Notes: generated from the sequence alone by a model not told the origin. Shown: positions 29,791 through 42,758, counted from the first letter of the stretch. The stretch: 64,000 nucleotides of DNA from Adiantum capillus-veneris (GCA_014529385.2 CM043946.1:22768077-22832076), one strand, 5' to 3'. A program made the numbers and translations.

Positions 29791-31200
29791 TTCTGAGTTC
29801 AGTTATCTAGGAATCCTCCCTTAGAAAGAAACTGATATACCTCATACAATTCTGGATCAATTGATTCTGCAGCTGTTAACTGAAATAGTTTTGCATCCAC
29901 TGGCTCATCTCTTAAAGACACCTTAGAGTATCCATCCGTACTACTGGACAGGAAATCAGCACCACAATGGTTTTTGCCGGGCTGATGGAAAATACAAATT
30001 TCAAATTCAATCAGGAACATCATCCATCGTATCAGTCTGCCTTGAATAATGACTTTATTAATCAGAAATAATAAGTTCTGATGATCCACGTAAAAATAAA
30101 ATAGCTTGGCCAACAAATAATGTATGAATTGAGTAGCACTGAAAACCATCCCTAAGGCTTCTCTTTCAGTAGTTGTATACCCTTGTTCAGCTTGACTAAA
30201 CCTGGATAATCAGTCCCTCCTTCTGGCTGAGCCAGTATTGCTCCCATCACCAGTGCTGAAGCATCGACATGTACATGAAAAATGACATCCAAATTTGGTT
30301 GTCGAAGCACTGTCTTACTGATAATAGCATTCTTTAAATTATGAAGACTCTCCTCACATTCAGCAGTCCAATTGAACTTGCTGGTCTTCTTTGTAAGTTC
30401 ATACAAAGGTAATGCTTGGGAAGCAAACTTGTGCACAAATTGTCTATAAAAATTGATATATCCCAAGAAAGAGCTCACTCTGACACATTTTGAGGCGCCT
30501 TGGCTAGTTGGACACATTGGATCTTGTCATTGGCCATTTCTATACCATACGACACTACATGTCCCAATAGGTGTCCTTTCCAGACTAAGAAAATAGATTT
30601 TAATGGGTTCAAATAGATTCACTTTTCTTGACATCACTGGAAAACCATTTCAAGAAAAAGTAAATGCTTCTCCTCTGTTGAATATACAGAGAAGTCATCC
30701 ATAAATATGGCAAGGAATTGGTGAAGAAATTCACTGAATATCTCCATCATACATCGTTGAAAAGTGGCTGGTGCATTGCAAAGGCTGAATGGCATCACCA
30801 GATACATAAATGCTCCCCACTCAGTAATAAAAGAGGTTTTACTCCGGTCCTCAGGAGCAATCTGTAATTGTTTATAGCCACTCTAACCATCCATAAAGCT
30901 ATACATCTCATATCCTGCAATTTCATCAAGCTACATATCCATGAAGGGTAATGGAAAGGGATCCTTAATTGTTTGAGTGTTCAGCTTCCTATAATCCACA
31001 CACTCTCTAATCTTTCCATTCTTCTTGGGTACCACCACAATAGGGAACAACCAGTCACTACTGGCTACTTCAGTAATGAACCCAGCCTTTAGAAGGTTAT
31101 CAATCTCTTCCTTGACCTTCTTAGCGTAATTTGGATTCATTCGGTATCGCTGCAGATGTACTGGTCTAACATCTAGTTTCAATGGTATTCAATGTTGACA
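29791..31200 (-). pseudogene. B1 RT and RNase H
   Basis: RT starts around 31182 (NPNYAKKVKEEIDNLLKAGF, then VVVPKKNGKIRECVDYRKLN). The catalytic motif reads IFMDDFSVYS near 30710-30680. The thumb and RNase H lie in 30517-30152 (VHVDASALVMGAILAQ, first Asp intact) and 30149-29799 (FYVDHQNLLFLINK). Stops and shifts separate the pieces. Unlike element A there is one RNase H, and its Asp is kept. Confidence 0.75.
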
Positions 31201-32235
31201 TACCTTTGGATCTACTCCTTCAAGATTAGTATGTTCCCATGCAAACACATCCTTGTACTGCCGGAACATATGTCGGGCCTTCTCTTTCATCTTAGTCTTC
31301 AGATGTTTATTGACCTTAATAAATCTAGGATTTTCCTCAGAACCTAAATTCCATTCCTCTATTTCCTGATCATCTGGAAGTAACCAGCTAGGCCCTCCAC
31401 CCTTTCTCTTGGTTGACTCCTCAGCGTAATCCCAAGACGGTCAGCTAAGCTCTGAACTGCTATTCTGATTTCCAGTAACTTCTTTAGAGTGTGCTTGTTC
31501 AGAATCCACTGGTGCACTAGAATCAACTGGTTCTTCTAGCCTTCCAGTCAGCTGAACTGGCCGTTCTCCAGAGTTGTATTCAGTGAATTGGTCTGGAAAT
31601 TGCTTCTTTTGCTTTTAGCCTGATCTTTGTCCAGAAACACTGCATTGAGATCTATCTCGATTAATGGAAAAATATTCATTGCTGCTAGCATTCTCTCAAT
31701 TTTCTTCACCTTATACTTCTGGCAAAGCTCTTCGGGTCACAACTCCTTTCTCCAGCTCCTAGTGATGTTCATCTAAATTTGAATTTTGCTACTGGCACTT
31801 TGTATTATCATAGTTTAATTAGCATAGTCGTGAACAGCATGTGCCGTTCGTAGCCATGGGCGCCCCAGTAGCATCCCGTACGTACCTTGCACATCTAATA
31901 ATAGAAAGTACTTTTGAACTTTTATTTGCCTACTCTTATCTGCATACTCTCTATCATATCAGTTTCCTGCACTACTCGATGGTCTGCCATTTGAACTTTG
32001 AAAGGTGCGGGTTTTAGATTTGTAATTCCCATCCTTTGCTGAAGATGTGTCCCCAGGATGTTTATTCCTGCTCCTCCATCCAGTATGACACCAAATAGTG
32101 GCTCCCACTGTTTCCTAACTTTATAATCTATCTCAGTCACCGGCACTTCATCATCTCTGACAACAACCAAGTCAACCGTTCTGGCTTCCGCCTCAGCCTT
32201 CCTTCGCTATCTAATGAATTTCGCTGCTTCAGGCA
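31201..32235 (-). pseudogene. B1 protease and protease-RT linker
   Basis: 32170-31922 reads QWEPLFGVILDGGAGINI, the retropepsin active site as D-G-G, followed by an LKPAPFKVQMADHRV-like region. The flap-distal part and a long acidic linker (31900-31200) are only partly readable, with stops. The B2 copy keeps this domain open (40593-40129). Confidence 0.65.
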
Positions 32236-34235
32236 AAGTTTTTCTAATGTCCTCTAACTTCACCGTGAGTTTTTGAATTTTGTCACAAATATGAATTTTC
32301 TCCCTCTCATGATCAGAGTTGTTATCAGAACTTGAAGAATTGGTAGTATCTGTACAATACCATTCCTTTGTTCTAGTGCTTTCAGCTCCCTTATCAGTCC
32401 CTGAACTACAACCAACATGGTCTCAAGCATTCCAGACCTTGACTGATCTGGTTGTGCTTTCCTAGAAGACTGGGCTGGAAATTTTTGAATGAACCGAGCA
32501 TCAGAATTCTCTGGCTGCTCTGGAAGCTTCTTGGCTAGATCCTCTGTGATTCTCGCCGCCAATTCTCTCTACTCCTGCCATTCATCAACCACATTTTCTT
32601 TACCCTTGGCCTTCCACACCTCTCTCTGTTGAGCCTATTTGCTACTTTTAGGAGTGACTGGTTTTGCTGTGTTATCTTGGATTTTGTCAATAACCACCCC
32701 TTTACTGCGTGTAACTGCTCGTACAAAAACTGGTTCTAGGGCCTTCGCCTCATTAGCCACAATAACAGGTGTTTCTGGATACTGAGCCACAAAATGCCCA
32801 TACTTATCACAAGTATAGAATTTTAGACTTTGACTCTGGAAATTACCACGACCCCGACCAATACCCCCTTGGTAACTGCCGTGCCCCATACCAATACCAC
32901 TGATATCTAATTTGTCTTCATGGGGTACAGTGGTAGTCTCCTCTCTTACTGGTTCAGCATTGGTAAATGCCACCACAGACAGATCTTTTCCCTTCTTGAA
33001 ATGATGAATGCGAATGCCATAGTTGTTCCATAGATGGTTGTAGGCTTTGCAGTAAGTACAATGTGGACATTCATTGGAAACATGATCTTTGGATTTACAC
33101 TTTGAACACCAGGTTTCCATTCTTCTTACTGGTTGTTTGGTCTGGCTGATTTGAGCAATCTATCGGGCTATCTTATCAATCTTTCTAGACCAAGACCCCT
33201 TCTTAGCCTTGTCTTTGTTCTTTTTATTTGAGCTACTTTCAGAACTACTGGAGGTCTTACTGGAATCATAATTCTCAGTAGAAGTACTGCTACCACTAGA
33301 CCTCTTCTTATGACTCATTTCCTTCTTAGCCTGTTGTTCCAGCTTCAGGGCTCGCTGCACCAAATCATTAAATTTCTTTGTTGGTGCAGGCACCTCCTGT
33401 TCCCTAAGCTTCTTACTATGGAAACCATTTAAAAACCATGCTCGCAACCACTTTTCTGATGGTGGTTCTTGCAGCTGCCTAGTCAGCTCGTTGATTTTCT
33501 CAACATAACTTCTCACTAATAATTTTCTTTGCTTTATCTTATCCAATTCACAGATGATATCCTCATCTCCTCTGTTGTCTGAATATTCTAGTCAGAAAGC
33601 TTTGAGCAGTTTGTTATATGATCTGAGTTGCAAAACTGGGTAATGGTAGTACCATTTCCTTGCTACCTCCTTTAATGTTTGAGGAAAGTATTCCCCCCAG
33701 TCATCTTCACCAATATTTTTCAACTCAGCATACCGTTCAAAGGCTTGGATATGAACATCCAGGTCATCTTTCTTTCCACCTTTCAACACTGGGAAAGAAA
33801 TTTTCAATGAAGAGGTGTAATCATGTCGATCAGCATCGTTTCTACCTCTTCTCACCTTAGGAACCTAACTCCTTCTTGAATATTTCTTGTAATGGTCTAT
33901 GTCTGCATCCCAATAAATTTCTTCCTCAATCTCAGTTTTGTCTCCTCCCTGGCTTTTCTACTGGAACTATAGCGACTACCTTTATTGCCGTTGGCTCCTT
34001 CATCTCCATGTGTTGTCCAAGATCTCTTGGCCTTGCGTTCTTCCCTCTCAGCCCTTCTTCTTCTAGACTGATTGGAGTGCTGAGAGTCCTTAGCCTCATC
34101 AGCATGATTGTGCTCCTCCTGAGCCTCATTCTCTGTGACCGGTTCATTCTTAGGATCAAAATCTCTTTCTGACTCCTCAGGGATAGGGTCAATGTGGTAG
34201 GATGGTTTACGACCATGACTGGTTTTGGGTGCCAT
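32236..34235 (-). pseudogene. B1 gag
   Basis: ATG at 34235 starts MAPKTSHGRKPS. An acidic then Arg-rich N-terminus (SRRRRAEREERKAKR) is followed by capsid in 33855-33592 (GGKKDDLDVHIQAFERYAEL) and 33546-33160 (EPPSEKWLRAWFLNGF, a Ser/Lys-rich hinge), then METWCSKCKSKDHVSNEC (zinc-finger-like, 33120 on) and a second degraded CDKYGHF. The capsid part and METWC part share one frame separated by TAG at 33162-33160. B2 has TAG at the same place. Other stops (TAG at 32637-32635) and shifts follow. Confidence 0.75.
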
Positions 34236-34294
34236 AACTTCAGCTGAAAATTCAAACTGGGAGAAGAGTTCTAGTCAACGAGCAAACAACACTA

Positions 34295-34310
34295 GCCACC
34301 GTGATCGCCA
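34295..34310 (-). other. Primer binding site of B1
   Basis: TGGCGATCACGGTGGC on the minus strand, 3 nt inside the 5' LTR end at 34314. B2 has the same site with one change (TGGCAATCACGGTGGC) at 42740-42755. The tRNA is not assigned. Confidence 0.7.
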
Positions 34311-34313
34311 AAA

Positions 34314-34819
34314 TGGAATTGGAGCTGATCTCTTTAGATAGTTGATTCCAGTGTTAGAATTCATAGCTACCGGTAAGTTGGCAGTTCAGTCCGTGAAATT
34401 GGAATAGAATATGGAAACTGAACTGGAATAGTAATTGAACCGGAATAGTAACTGAAATGAAATACTCTACTGAAACAAGAAACAGCCTGAATGACTGGAA
34501 AAGTGTTTCAGATTCAGACTCGGAGTCTATGAAGAATGAGTACAAGGTATAACAGATTGAAGCACAATTGACTATTGTAGTAATGATCACAGAGTAGAAT
34601 TACAAGTGAAGAGATTGTAGCTCAGGAACAGCTTTGGAGACTAAAACAAGAGACTAAGAGTAAGAAGTCAAAAGACAAGCAGCCCGATTACAATGTAATG
34701 GGTCCTATTTATAGCGTCTCAAAGTTACTGTGGTAACTGCCGTGGTAATTACTGATTGATCCACTGTTCGGCTTCTAGGAAACAGTTCCCACCTATTGAG
34801 ACTGTCTTCACCATCTACA
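34314..34819 (-). repeat. B1 5' LTR
   Basis: 506 bp. The minus strand starts TGTAGATGGTGAAGAC and ends GCTCCAATTCCA. Diverged from its partner at 14650-15139. A TATA-like CTATAAATAGG-type segment is present near 34715-34705 on the minus strand. The gag ATG lies 79 nt beyond the LTR end, past the primer site. Confidence 0.8.
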
Positions 34820-35394
34820 AGGAGTGATAGACCTGTTGAGGGGTGTTTGAATAACAAAGAAGAACTCAGTGTGAATAGACCACATCAATGAGAGTCTAAA
34901 TTTCAAATTTGGGCTAATTTCAAGCACTTTGAAATTATAAGCGTATGAAGTCTGCTCATTTTAGGGATTGGGTAGTGATTTTGACTGTCCAAGAGCCTTC
35001 CTTGTGACCCTAGGATCTCTGCCTAGGATCCCATCTGTCTCCTTAGATCAGTGCATAGGACTCACATAGGGAATCATGTCCTTATATACGATTTTTTGGT
35101 TGAAATTAATCCTCTAGCTATACCAATCAACACCATAGAGTACTTAAGTGAGAATCACTATTTTGAAAAAGAATTGCAGCATCAAAAGTTTTGTATAGAT
35201 AGCAAGTACCAAGGATCCTGCAAGTTGGTGAGCATTTTGGAGTGCAAAATACTTTACAAAATGGGAAAGCAGTTTGAAAGCAAATCAGAGCGAAGAGCGA
35301 AGAGTGAAGAGCAAGGCAAATCAAAGCGAAGAGCAGCTGCAACTAGACTTCTAAGGTAAGAGATTTGGGTGATAGCTTTTGTGTGAAAGATTTG
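34820..35394 (+). repeat. Element I leader, right part
   Basis: Continuation of 13456-14649 after B1. It holds the fourth mark of the 287-bp repeat (34932-34951, degraded) and then unique-looking AT-rich sequence with CCTTATATACG near 35080 and a purine-rich GAGCGAAGAGCGAAGAG run at 35287-35330. No gene seen. Confidence 0.5.
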
Positions 35395-36584
35395 ATGAAT
35401 TTGAGATCCGGTACATGTCTTCAGAGAGACCAAAGAGTGGGAGGAGATCAGGTTAGCTTAGTGTCAACAGAAGAGAGTGTAAACCAAGCAAGGATAGATC
35501 CATTAGTACCAATCATAGAAGAGGATAGTGATACTAACACCTCTTTTAATGAATCATATCATTGGATGGCTAACCAACAACTTGGAAATTTCCAACAGCA
35601 AGGGACCAAGGGGGTAGCACCTCCCAAAAACCCTTAAACATACCAAAATGCATGACAATCTTCCTAAAGGGAAAAAATTCCCATGGAGCCCTAGTGTATG
35701 TGGATGTTCAAAGATTTCATTCCATCTGTATTGAAGAATAGACAGCTAGAGTAGCAGTAATTGTAGTGGAATGATGATGGTGATAGGTTCCGTGATGAGG
35801 AGGGAAACCACTACCTCATTGTCAAAGACCCAAAAAGTACAATCGATATGGAAACAATGTAGCAAAGGGAAGATGGTTATGGACACCCAAGAATTTCCTG
35901 CTAAATGCGCTCTTCGTAGAGCCTTCTACATTCATGACAAGAGAGTAGTGAGGGAGGCTAAAATTCATGAAAATATTGGGATTTACAAACACGGGGTGGG
36001 GAGAGTCACCTCTTACTACCATTGCAGGTAACCCCATGGGAATGAATTAAGCAAAGAAAAAGTCTTGTACTTGTTTTCATATGATTCTACAATTGGAACC
36101 CGTATCATTTTTTTCAATAAGTATGAACGAGAATACGAGCCAATTTATTTAGAAGATGCAAGGAGAGCGATAACACCAAAACTTTTGGCACAGGCTTCTG
36201 AAGATAAGGAAAATCCCACAGAAACTCCTAGCAAATCTACAAATCTGTTTTTGGATGATTACGAGACCACACCACAATCAAATAGATAGTCATTGACCAA
36301 CCCTCAGAACTCACAAACCTCACCACTATCATTTCAAGCATGGCTCGAGCAGTTTCCCACGCTAGACCTAAACACATAAGGGTGTGGATATCATGCCATG
36401 TTAGGGCTAGAAGCACCACCAAAACCACCACTCCAATAGCAATACCAAGATGAGAGTAGAACAAGAATTTCGAATCTGACCAGGACTAAAGCACCACATT
36501 GATCACGACAATGAGAAGAAAGTGTCCAAGCAGAGGAACGACTACTTGATAGAACAATCAAGAACTATGGATTAGGAGCACCCC
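35395..36584 (+). pseudogene. Element I gag, N-terminal part
   Basis: ATG at 35395 opens MNLRSGTCLQRDQRVGG, a start often seen in plant gypsy Gag proteins, open to 35637. Fragments follow in shifted frames (DDGDRFRDEEGNHYLIV near 35770-35840). At 36500-36584 a frame ends ...RTIKNYGLGA and is cut by element C. Across C's target duplication the frame resumes at 59585 without a shift. Confidence 0.6.
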
Positions 36585-36953
36585 TGCTAGTGCTTGATGT
36601 GTGAGGGTACTTACCGTTTTTATTGTAACTAAGGTTTTAGTTTTAAACCTTAGGGGCATGTCTACACAAGTGCCTAATGCCTAGGTAGTTTCATATACCC
36701 AAATTGTCTTATGACATGTAGCAACTTTTTGGGTAACCAACGGGCAGTTTGTAGTTGGGCTTCTGGTATTCAATTGTTGTTTTGTGTTTGTAATTTGATG
36801 ATGATGATGAATACACAATAAATTAGCACCTTTATCTCTTAATCATGGTGTTTATTATTCATATGCATTGCAATTTTGTGATTTAATGTGCAGTCTACTA
36901 TCATCTCTTTCCCTTCCACTGCATGTATATTATTTAGTACTATGAGTCCTGCA
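36585..36953 (+). repeat. Element C 5' LTR
   Basis: 369 bp, TGCTAGTGCTTGATG...GAGTCCTGCA. Clearly homologous along its length to 59202-59579 (shared runs such as TTAAACCTTAGGGGCATG and CATGGTGTTTATTATTCATA). Divergence is visible, so it is an old insertion. Confidence 0.85.
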
Positions 36954-38049
36954 ATTGTTTTGAATTCAGCCTGAACCATATGGCATTCAGGAAAACAACA
37001 AGGTATTGACATGTTGGTTGACATAGACCACCTGAGGGAATTCTCAAATTGGGTAACCCTGTAGGAAGAGTCTGAGGAGTATGCAACAAAATTCCTGGAG
37101 GAGTTCTTCCAAGGGAAATCAAAATTGAAATTGCACAAGGTAGTTACATTAATTTCATCTTTTGGTGCCTGCAATTTTCCTTCATGTTATAGCCTGTATA
37201 AAAGGAAAGTGTTGGTACAATATTTAAGATAGAAGAGAAGAAGCAATGCATGAGTGAGTCAATGCAAGGGTCCAATGTACCACAAACTCATATGGCACAA
37301 GGTCTAGACTGAGGAAAGAATTCTCTACAAAGAAAAGACAGGAAGAAGAGTATGGTAGTGATGACTAAGAAGAACCTATAAGGGGGGTTGCTGCAAGAGT
37401 AGAAATTGTTGGGGCAGGGAGTGAACTGTAAGAACCTGAACATAAGCTATAGGAAACCCCACTTGCAAACCAAGGAGGCCAACAAACAACTCCTCCCACA
37501 ACAAAACCACTTTTGGGACAATTGGCTAATATATATCGCTAGCGCAGACAATCTTCAGGGCAAGAAGACAGTTGCACTTTGTACCATCAAGGATAGGTAC
37601 TTTACCTTTTAATCCACTCCCCAGTAAGAGCACTTAGAGCACTTTCGATACCTCTAATGGCTGCACTAAACCCAAAGTGGGCATGGCAAAGTTCAATGGA
37701 AAAAAGTCCCAAGATGCTGACAGCCACGTTGGTCAGTTTCAAACAAAGTGTTCTGCAAGTGGATATGAGGTATTACATCCGGATATAGTGAAGAAAAAGC
37801 ATTTTGCAGCAACACTGTAGGGTATCCATGGATTGGTTCTTGCAGTATGGCATGGCAACCTTTGATGATTATAAAAGCAAAGATTTTTATTGAGGTTCAG
37901 GGAGGATAAAACACCTAAAGATATTTTGAAGAAATTGAGGAAATTGAAGCAGAAAGACTTGTTGGTTGAAGCAGAAAGACTGGAGGCATCATAGCAGCCT
38001 TCTATGGAGCAATTGGGAGACTACTTTTGTAAGGGTCTAAAAACAAAAT
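36954..38049 (+). pseudogene. Element C leader and gag fragment
   Basis: 36954-37240 is leader with no convincing primer site next to the LTR. From about 37247 a frame opens MSESMQGSNVP and is soon broken. At 37680-38040 a capsid-like run reads MAKFNGKKSQDADSHVGQFQ and HPDIVKKKHFAATL, then stops and shifts. The sequence changes at about 38050 into the minus-strand integrase of B2, which is one inversion junction. Confidence 0.55.
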
Positions 38050-40593
38050 CATAACAAGTGGCCATCAATATATACCGGTTCTTCCTTGGAGTGATTTTCT
38101 TGAATGGACCCATGAAGTCCAGACCCCATTTCATAAATACTCCCAGTGGTTGAACTGGAGTAAGTGGAGTCATATCTACTACTGTTGGTTTGCCCATCCT
38201 CTGGCATATATCACATGTTTTGCAAAAACTTCTAACATCATATATTAGCTGTTATCTGAAACAGCTTTGTGCCCCTTGGTTCATCTCTCAAGGATACTTT
38301 TGAGTAACCATCAATGCTTCTTGACAGGAAATCGGCTCCATAATGGGATTTACGGGGCTTATGAAATGTGCGGAATTCAAATTCCATCATGAACATCATC
38401 CATCTAATCAATCTTCCTTGAATAATAACTTTGTTAATAAAAAATAATAATGCTTGATGATCCACATAAAAATGAAACAGCTTGCCCATCAAATAATGTC
38501 GAAACTTAGTGGCACAGAAAAACATTCCCAAGGCTTCCCTCTCCGTAGTAGTGTATCCTTGTTCAGCTTGACTAAATCTCCGACTAGCAAAATACACTGG
38601 ATAATTAGTCCTCCCTTCTGATTGAGCCAGGATTGCTCCTATTGCCAGTCCCTATGCATCGACATGCACATGGAAGATAACTTCCCAATCAGGTTGTTAG
38701 AGTACTATGGCTTACTGATAATGACATCCTGCAAACATTGGAAACTCTCCTCACATTCAACATTCCAAATGAACTTGTTGGTTTTCTTTGTGAGCTCATA
38801 CAAGGGTAATGCCTTGGAAGCAAACATATGAATAAATCTTCTATAAAAATTGATATATCCCAAGAATGAACTTAACTCTGATGCTGTACGGGGGGTGCCA
38901 GCTTGGCCTGTTGGACACTCTGGATCTTATCATTGGCCATCTCTATGCCATTCCTGGACACTGTATGTCCCAGTAGTTGTCCCTTCTAGACCATAAAAAC
39001 AGATTTGAATGGGTTCAAACAGGTCCTCTTTTCCTTACATCTTTGAAAGACCATTTCCAGGAATAAAAAATGCTTCTCCTCTGTCAAGAAAACAATGAAA
39101 TCATCCATAAATATGGCAAGAAATCAGTGCAGGAATTCACTGAATATTTCCATCATACACCGTTGGAACGTTGCTGGAGCATTGCACCCCATTCAGTAAT
39201 AAAAGTGGTCTTACTCCGATCTTCAGGAGCAATCTTTAGCTGATTATAACCACTATAACCATCCATGAAGCTATACATCTCATGGCTTGCAATCTCATCA
39301 AGAAGCATGTCTGTAAAAGGTAATGGAAAAGGATCCTTGATTGTTTGAGCATTCAGCTTTCGATAATCCACACAAAATCTGAGCTTTCCATTCTTCTTGG
39401 GCACTACCACAATAGGAAATAAACAGTCACTACTGGCTACCTCTGTGATGAATCCAGCCTTTAGAAGGTTATCGATTTCTTCTTTGATCTTCTTAGTGTA
39501 ATTTGGATTCATTATGTACCATTGTAGACACACTGGTCTGGCATCTGGCTTCACATGTATTCTATGTTGACAGACCTCTGGATCTACACCTTTGAGATCG
39601 GTATGTTCCCATGTGAATACGTCCTTGTACTTTTGGAACATGTGTCGAGCGTTTTCTTTGAATCCTGGGTTCAAATGCTTGTTTACCTTTATCAATCGAG
39701 GGCTTTCCTCAGAACCCAGATTCCACTCTTTGATTTCTTGATCATCTGGAAGCAACCAGTTAGGCCCGCCTCCCTTCCTTTTGGTTGACTCCTCAACGTA
39801 ATTTCAGGATAGGGACCTTGTAGTGCACCTCTTCAATGGCCGTTGTTGTACTGCAATCTGAGAATTCTTTCTTGGAGTCAACTGGTTTCTCTGGCCGTCC
39901 AGTTAGCTGAACTGGTCGCTCTCCAGGATTCAGTTCAATGAACTGATCTAGAAATTGCTTCCTTTACTTTTCATCCTGATCTTTGTCAGATAATACTGCA
40001 TTTAGATCTATCTCAGCCAATGAAAAAATATGCATTTCCACCAACATCCTCTCAATCTTCTTTACCCCATACTTCTGACATAGCTCTTCTGGTCGCAATG
40101 CCTTCCTCCAGCTTCTGGTGTTGTTTGTCTAGACATGAATTCTTCTAGTGGAACCTTGTATTGTCAAAGTCTGATTAGCATAGTCATGAACAGCTTGTGC
40201 CGTTTGTAGCCATGGGCGTCCAAGTAGCATCCCATATGCGCCTTGCACATCCAGTACTAAGAAGCTGGTCTTGAAATTTTCTTTTTCCACCCTTATTTGT
40301 ATATTTTTTATCATCCTGGTTGCTTGCAAAACTCTATGATCGGCCATCCGAACCTTGAATGGTGCTGGTTTCAAGTTTGTGATACCCATTCTTTGTTGAA
40401 GGTGTGTCCCTAGGATGTTGACACCTGCCCCTCCATCTAGTATGACACCGGATAGCGGCTCCCATTGTTTTTTGACTTTGTAGTCTACTTGGATTATTGG
40501 CACTTCATCATCTTTGATAGTTGCAAGGTCAACTGCTCTAGCATTGGCTTTAGCCTTCCTTCGTTGTTTGATGATTTTTTTTGCTTTAGACAA
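38050..40593 (-). pseudogene. B2 pol: protease, RT, RNase H, integrase N-terminus
   Basis: Protease 40593-40129 is open for 154 codons with VILDGGAGVNI and YGMLLGRPWL. RT 39755-39153 carries the palm VVVPKKNGKLRFCVDYRKLN and MDGYSGYNQL; just after it about 35 bases are deleted relative to B1 (between NAPATFQ-type positions). FMDD lies near 39110. RNase H 38597-38238 carries FHFYVDHQALLFFINK. The integrase zinc region (CKTCDICQRMGKP) and the first core Asp (GLDFMGP) end at the inversion junction. A gap between RNase H and integrase is also present. Confidence 0.75.
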
Positions 40594-42676
40594 AGTTTTC
40601 TGATGTCTTCTAATTCAACTGTCAGCTTTTGAATTCTTTCACAGATCTTTACATGTATTTCTTCTCTCTCTTGATCAGAGTTATCCTCTAACGTTGAGGA
40701 ATTGGGACCATTTGCATAGTGCCAATCCTCTACTCTGGTGTCATATTTACCCCCTTCATTGTTTCCCATTCCAGTTAGATTTGACTTGACATTTCCTAGA
40801 TCTTCCACCAGTCCCTAGACTGCAGCCAGCATGGTCTCAAAAAGTCTAGATCCTGCCTGATCTGACTGTCTTTTCTCAGAAGACTGGGCTGGTATCTTCT
40901 GAATGAATCGAGCCTCAGAACTTTCTGGCTGCTCTGGTATCTTCTTAGCTAGATCTTCTATGATCTTTGCCACTAGTTCTCTCTGCTCCTGTCATTCATC
41001 GACTACCTTCTCTTTGCCCTTTGCCTTCCATACACCTGTCTGCTAAGTCCATTTGCTAGTTTCAGTGCTTACTGGTTTTACCGACTCATCTGGGATTTCC
41101 GCAATGACTACCCCTTTACTATGTGTAATTGCTGGTACTAGAACTCGCTCTAGGGATTTTGCCTCATTAGCCGCAGTACTGGGCACCTCTTGACATTGAG
41201 TCACAAAGTACCAATATTTTCCACAAGTATAACAGTTAAGGCTTTGGTTTTGAGAATTACCATGATCCCGGCCTCGGCAAGTCCCTCCTTGGTATCTGCC
41301 ACGCCCAGTATCAATGCCATTGGTGTCTGTTTTCTCTGCTTGAAATACACTGTTGTCTCTACTCTAGCTGGTTCAATATTGGTAAATGCTACTACAAACA
41401 AATCCTTTCCCTTCTTAAAGTGATGAATGTGAATGCGACAATTGTTCCATAAATGACCATACACTTTGCAATAGGTACATTGTGGACATTCATTGGAAAC
41501 ATGATCTTTAGATTTGCACCTTGAGCACCAAGTTTCCATTCTCCTAACTGGTTGTCTGGCTGATTCAGTAATCTACCAGGCCATTTCATCAATTGTTTTG
41601 GACCAAGACCCCTTCTTTGCCTTGTCCTTGCTTTGCTCATCTAAGCTGCTGTGAGAGGTACTGGAGGTTGCACTAGAATCAGAATTCTCAGAGGAAGAAC
41701 TGCTACTGCTGGACCTCCTCTTCTTGTGGATTCTCTCCTTCTTAGCTTGTTGTTCAAGCTTCAAATCTCTCTGCACTAAATCATTGAATTTCTTTGTTGG
41801 TGCAGGTACCTCTTGTTCTCTGAGATTCTTACTACGGAACCCATTTAGAAACCATGCGTGTAGCCTCTTTTTTGATGGTGGCTCCTGCAACTACCTATTT
41901 AACTCCTTGATCTTCTCTACATAACTTCTCACTGAGAACTTCCCTTGTCTAATCTTATCTAGCTCTCAAAGGATGTCCTCATCACCGCATCACCCCTGTT
42001 GTCTGAATACTCTAGTCTGAAAGCTTTGAGCAATTTGTTGTATGATCTGAATTGGCAGGTTGGGTAATGGTAATACCATTTCCTTGCTGCATCTTTTACT
42101 GTCCGAGGAAAATATTCTCCCCTATAATCTTCATCAATATTATTCAACTCAGCATACTGTTCAAAAGCTTGAATATGAACATCTGGATCATCTTTCTTTC
42201 CTCCTTTGAACATTGGGAAAGCGTTTTTAAATGAAGAAGTATAATCATGCCGATCGGCATCGTCCCTGCTTCTTCTGCCCTTGGCAGCCTAACTTTGTTG
42301 AGAAGACTTTCTGTAGTGATATGTGTCAGCATCCCAGTCAACTTCTTCTTCAGTCTCAATCGTGGTCTCTTCTCTAGATTTTTTGCTGGAACTCTGGGCT
42401 GCCCTTGCTACCCTTGGTCCCATCTGCCTTGTGTGTGGACCTAGAACTCTTGGTTTTGCATTCTTCTCGCTCAGCCCTTCTCCTCCTGGCATGACTGGAG
42501 TGATGAGAGTCCATGGCCTCATCAACATGACTGTGTTCCTCCTGAGCCTCAATTTTGCTCTCGGGGTCCTTATGATCAGACTCTCTTTCTGATACCTCAG
42601 GAATAGGGTCAACGAGGTCATAATTACTGCCTAACCGGGTTGATGGTTTGTGACCACGGTTGACTTTGGGTGCCAT
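40594..42676 (-). pseudogene. B2 gag
   Basis: ATG at 42676 (MAPKVNRGHKPS). Capsid pieces in 42213-41959 and 41890-41573, then TAG at 41575-41573, then METWCSRCKSKDHVSNEC in the same frame from 41539 and CTYCKVYGHLWNNC. The finger resembles a double CCHC/CCCC module. A further TAG near 41045 replaces a Gln codon of B1, while B1 has TAG where B2 keeps Trp two codons earlier. Confidence 0.75.
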
Positions 42677-42739
42677 GTATACAACTAAAAATTCAAACTG
42701 AGAGATAAGAGTTTTCTGGTCAAAGAGCAAACAACTCTA

Positions 42740-42755
42740 GCCACCGTGATTGCCA
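42740..42755 (-). other. Primer binding site of B2
   Basis: TGGCAATCACGGTGGC on the minus strand, 3 nt inside the LTR end at 42759; the homologue of the B1 site with one G to A change. Confidence 0.65.
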
Positions 42756-42758
42756 AAA

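Larger units (their letters stand above)
14650..34819 (-). mobile_element. Element B1, Ty3/gypsy, nested host of element A
   Basis: LTRs at 14650-15139 and 34314-34819 bracket gag, protease, RT, RNase H, integrase and ORF3 on the minus strand. Flanks are GGGAG (14645-14649) and AGGAG (34820-34824), a target duplication with one mismatch. Removing B1 rejoins the 287-bp repeat array of element I in register. The LTRs differ visibly at many positions, so this is an old insertion. Element A (15291-27697) interrupts its ORF3. Confidence 0.8.
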
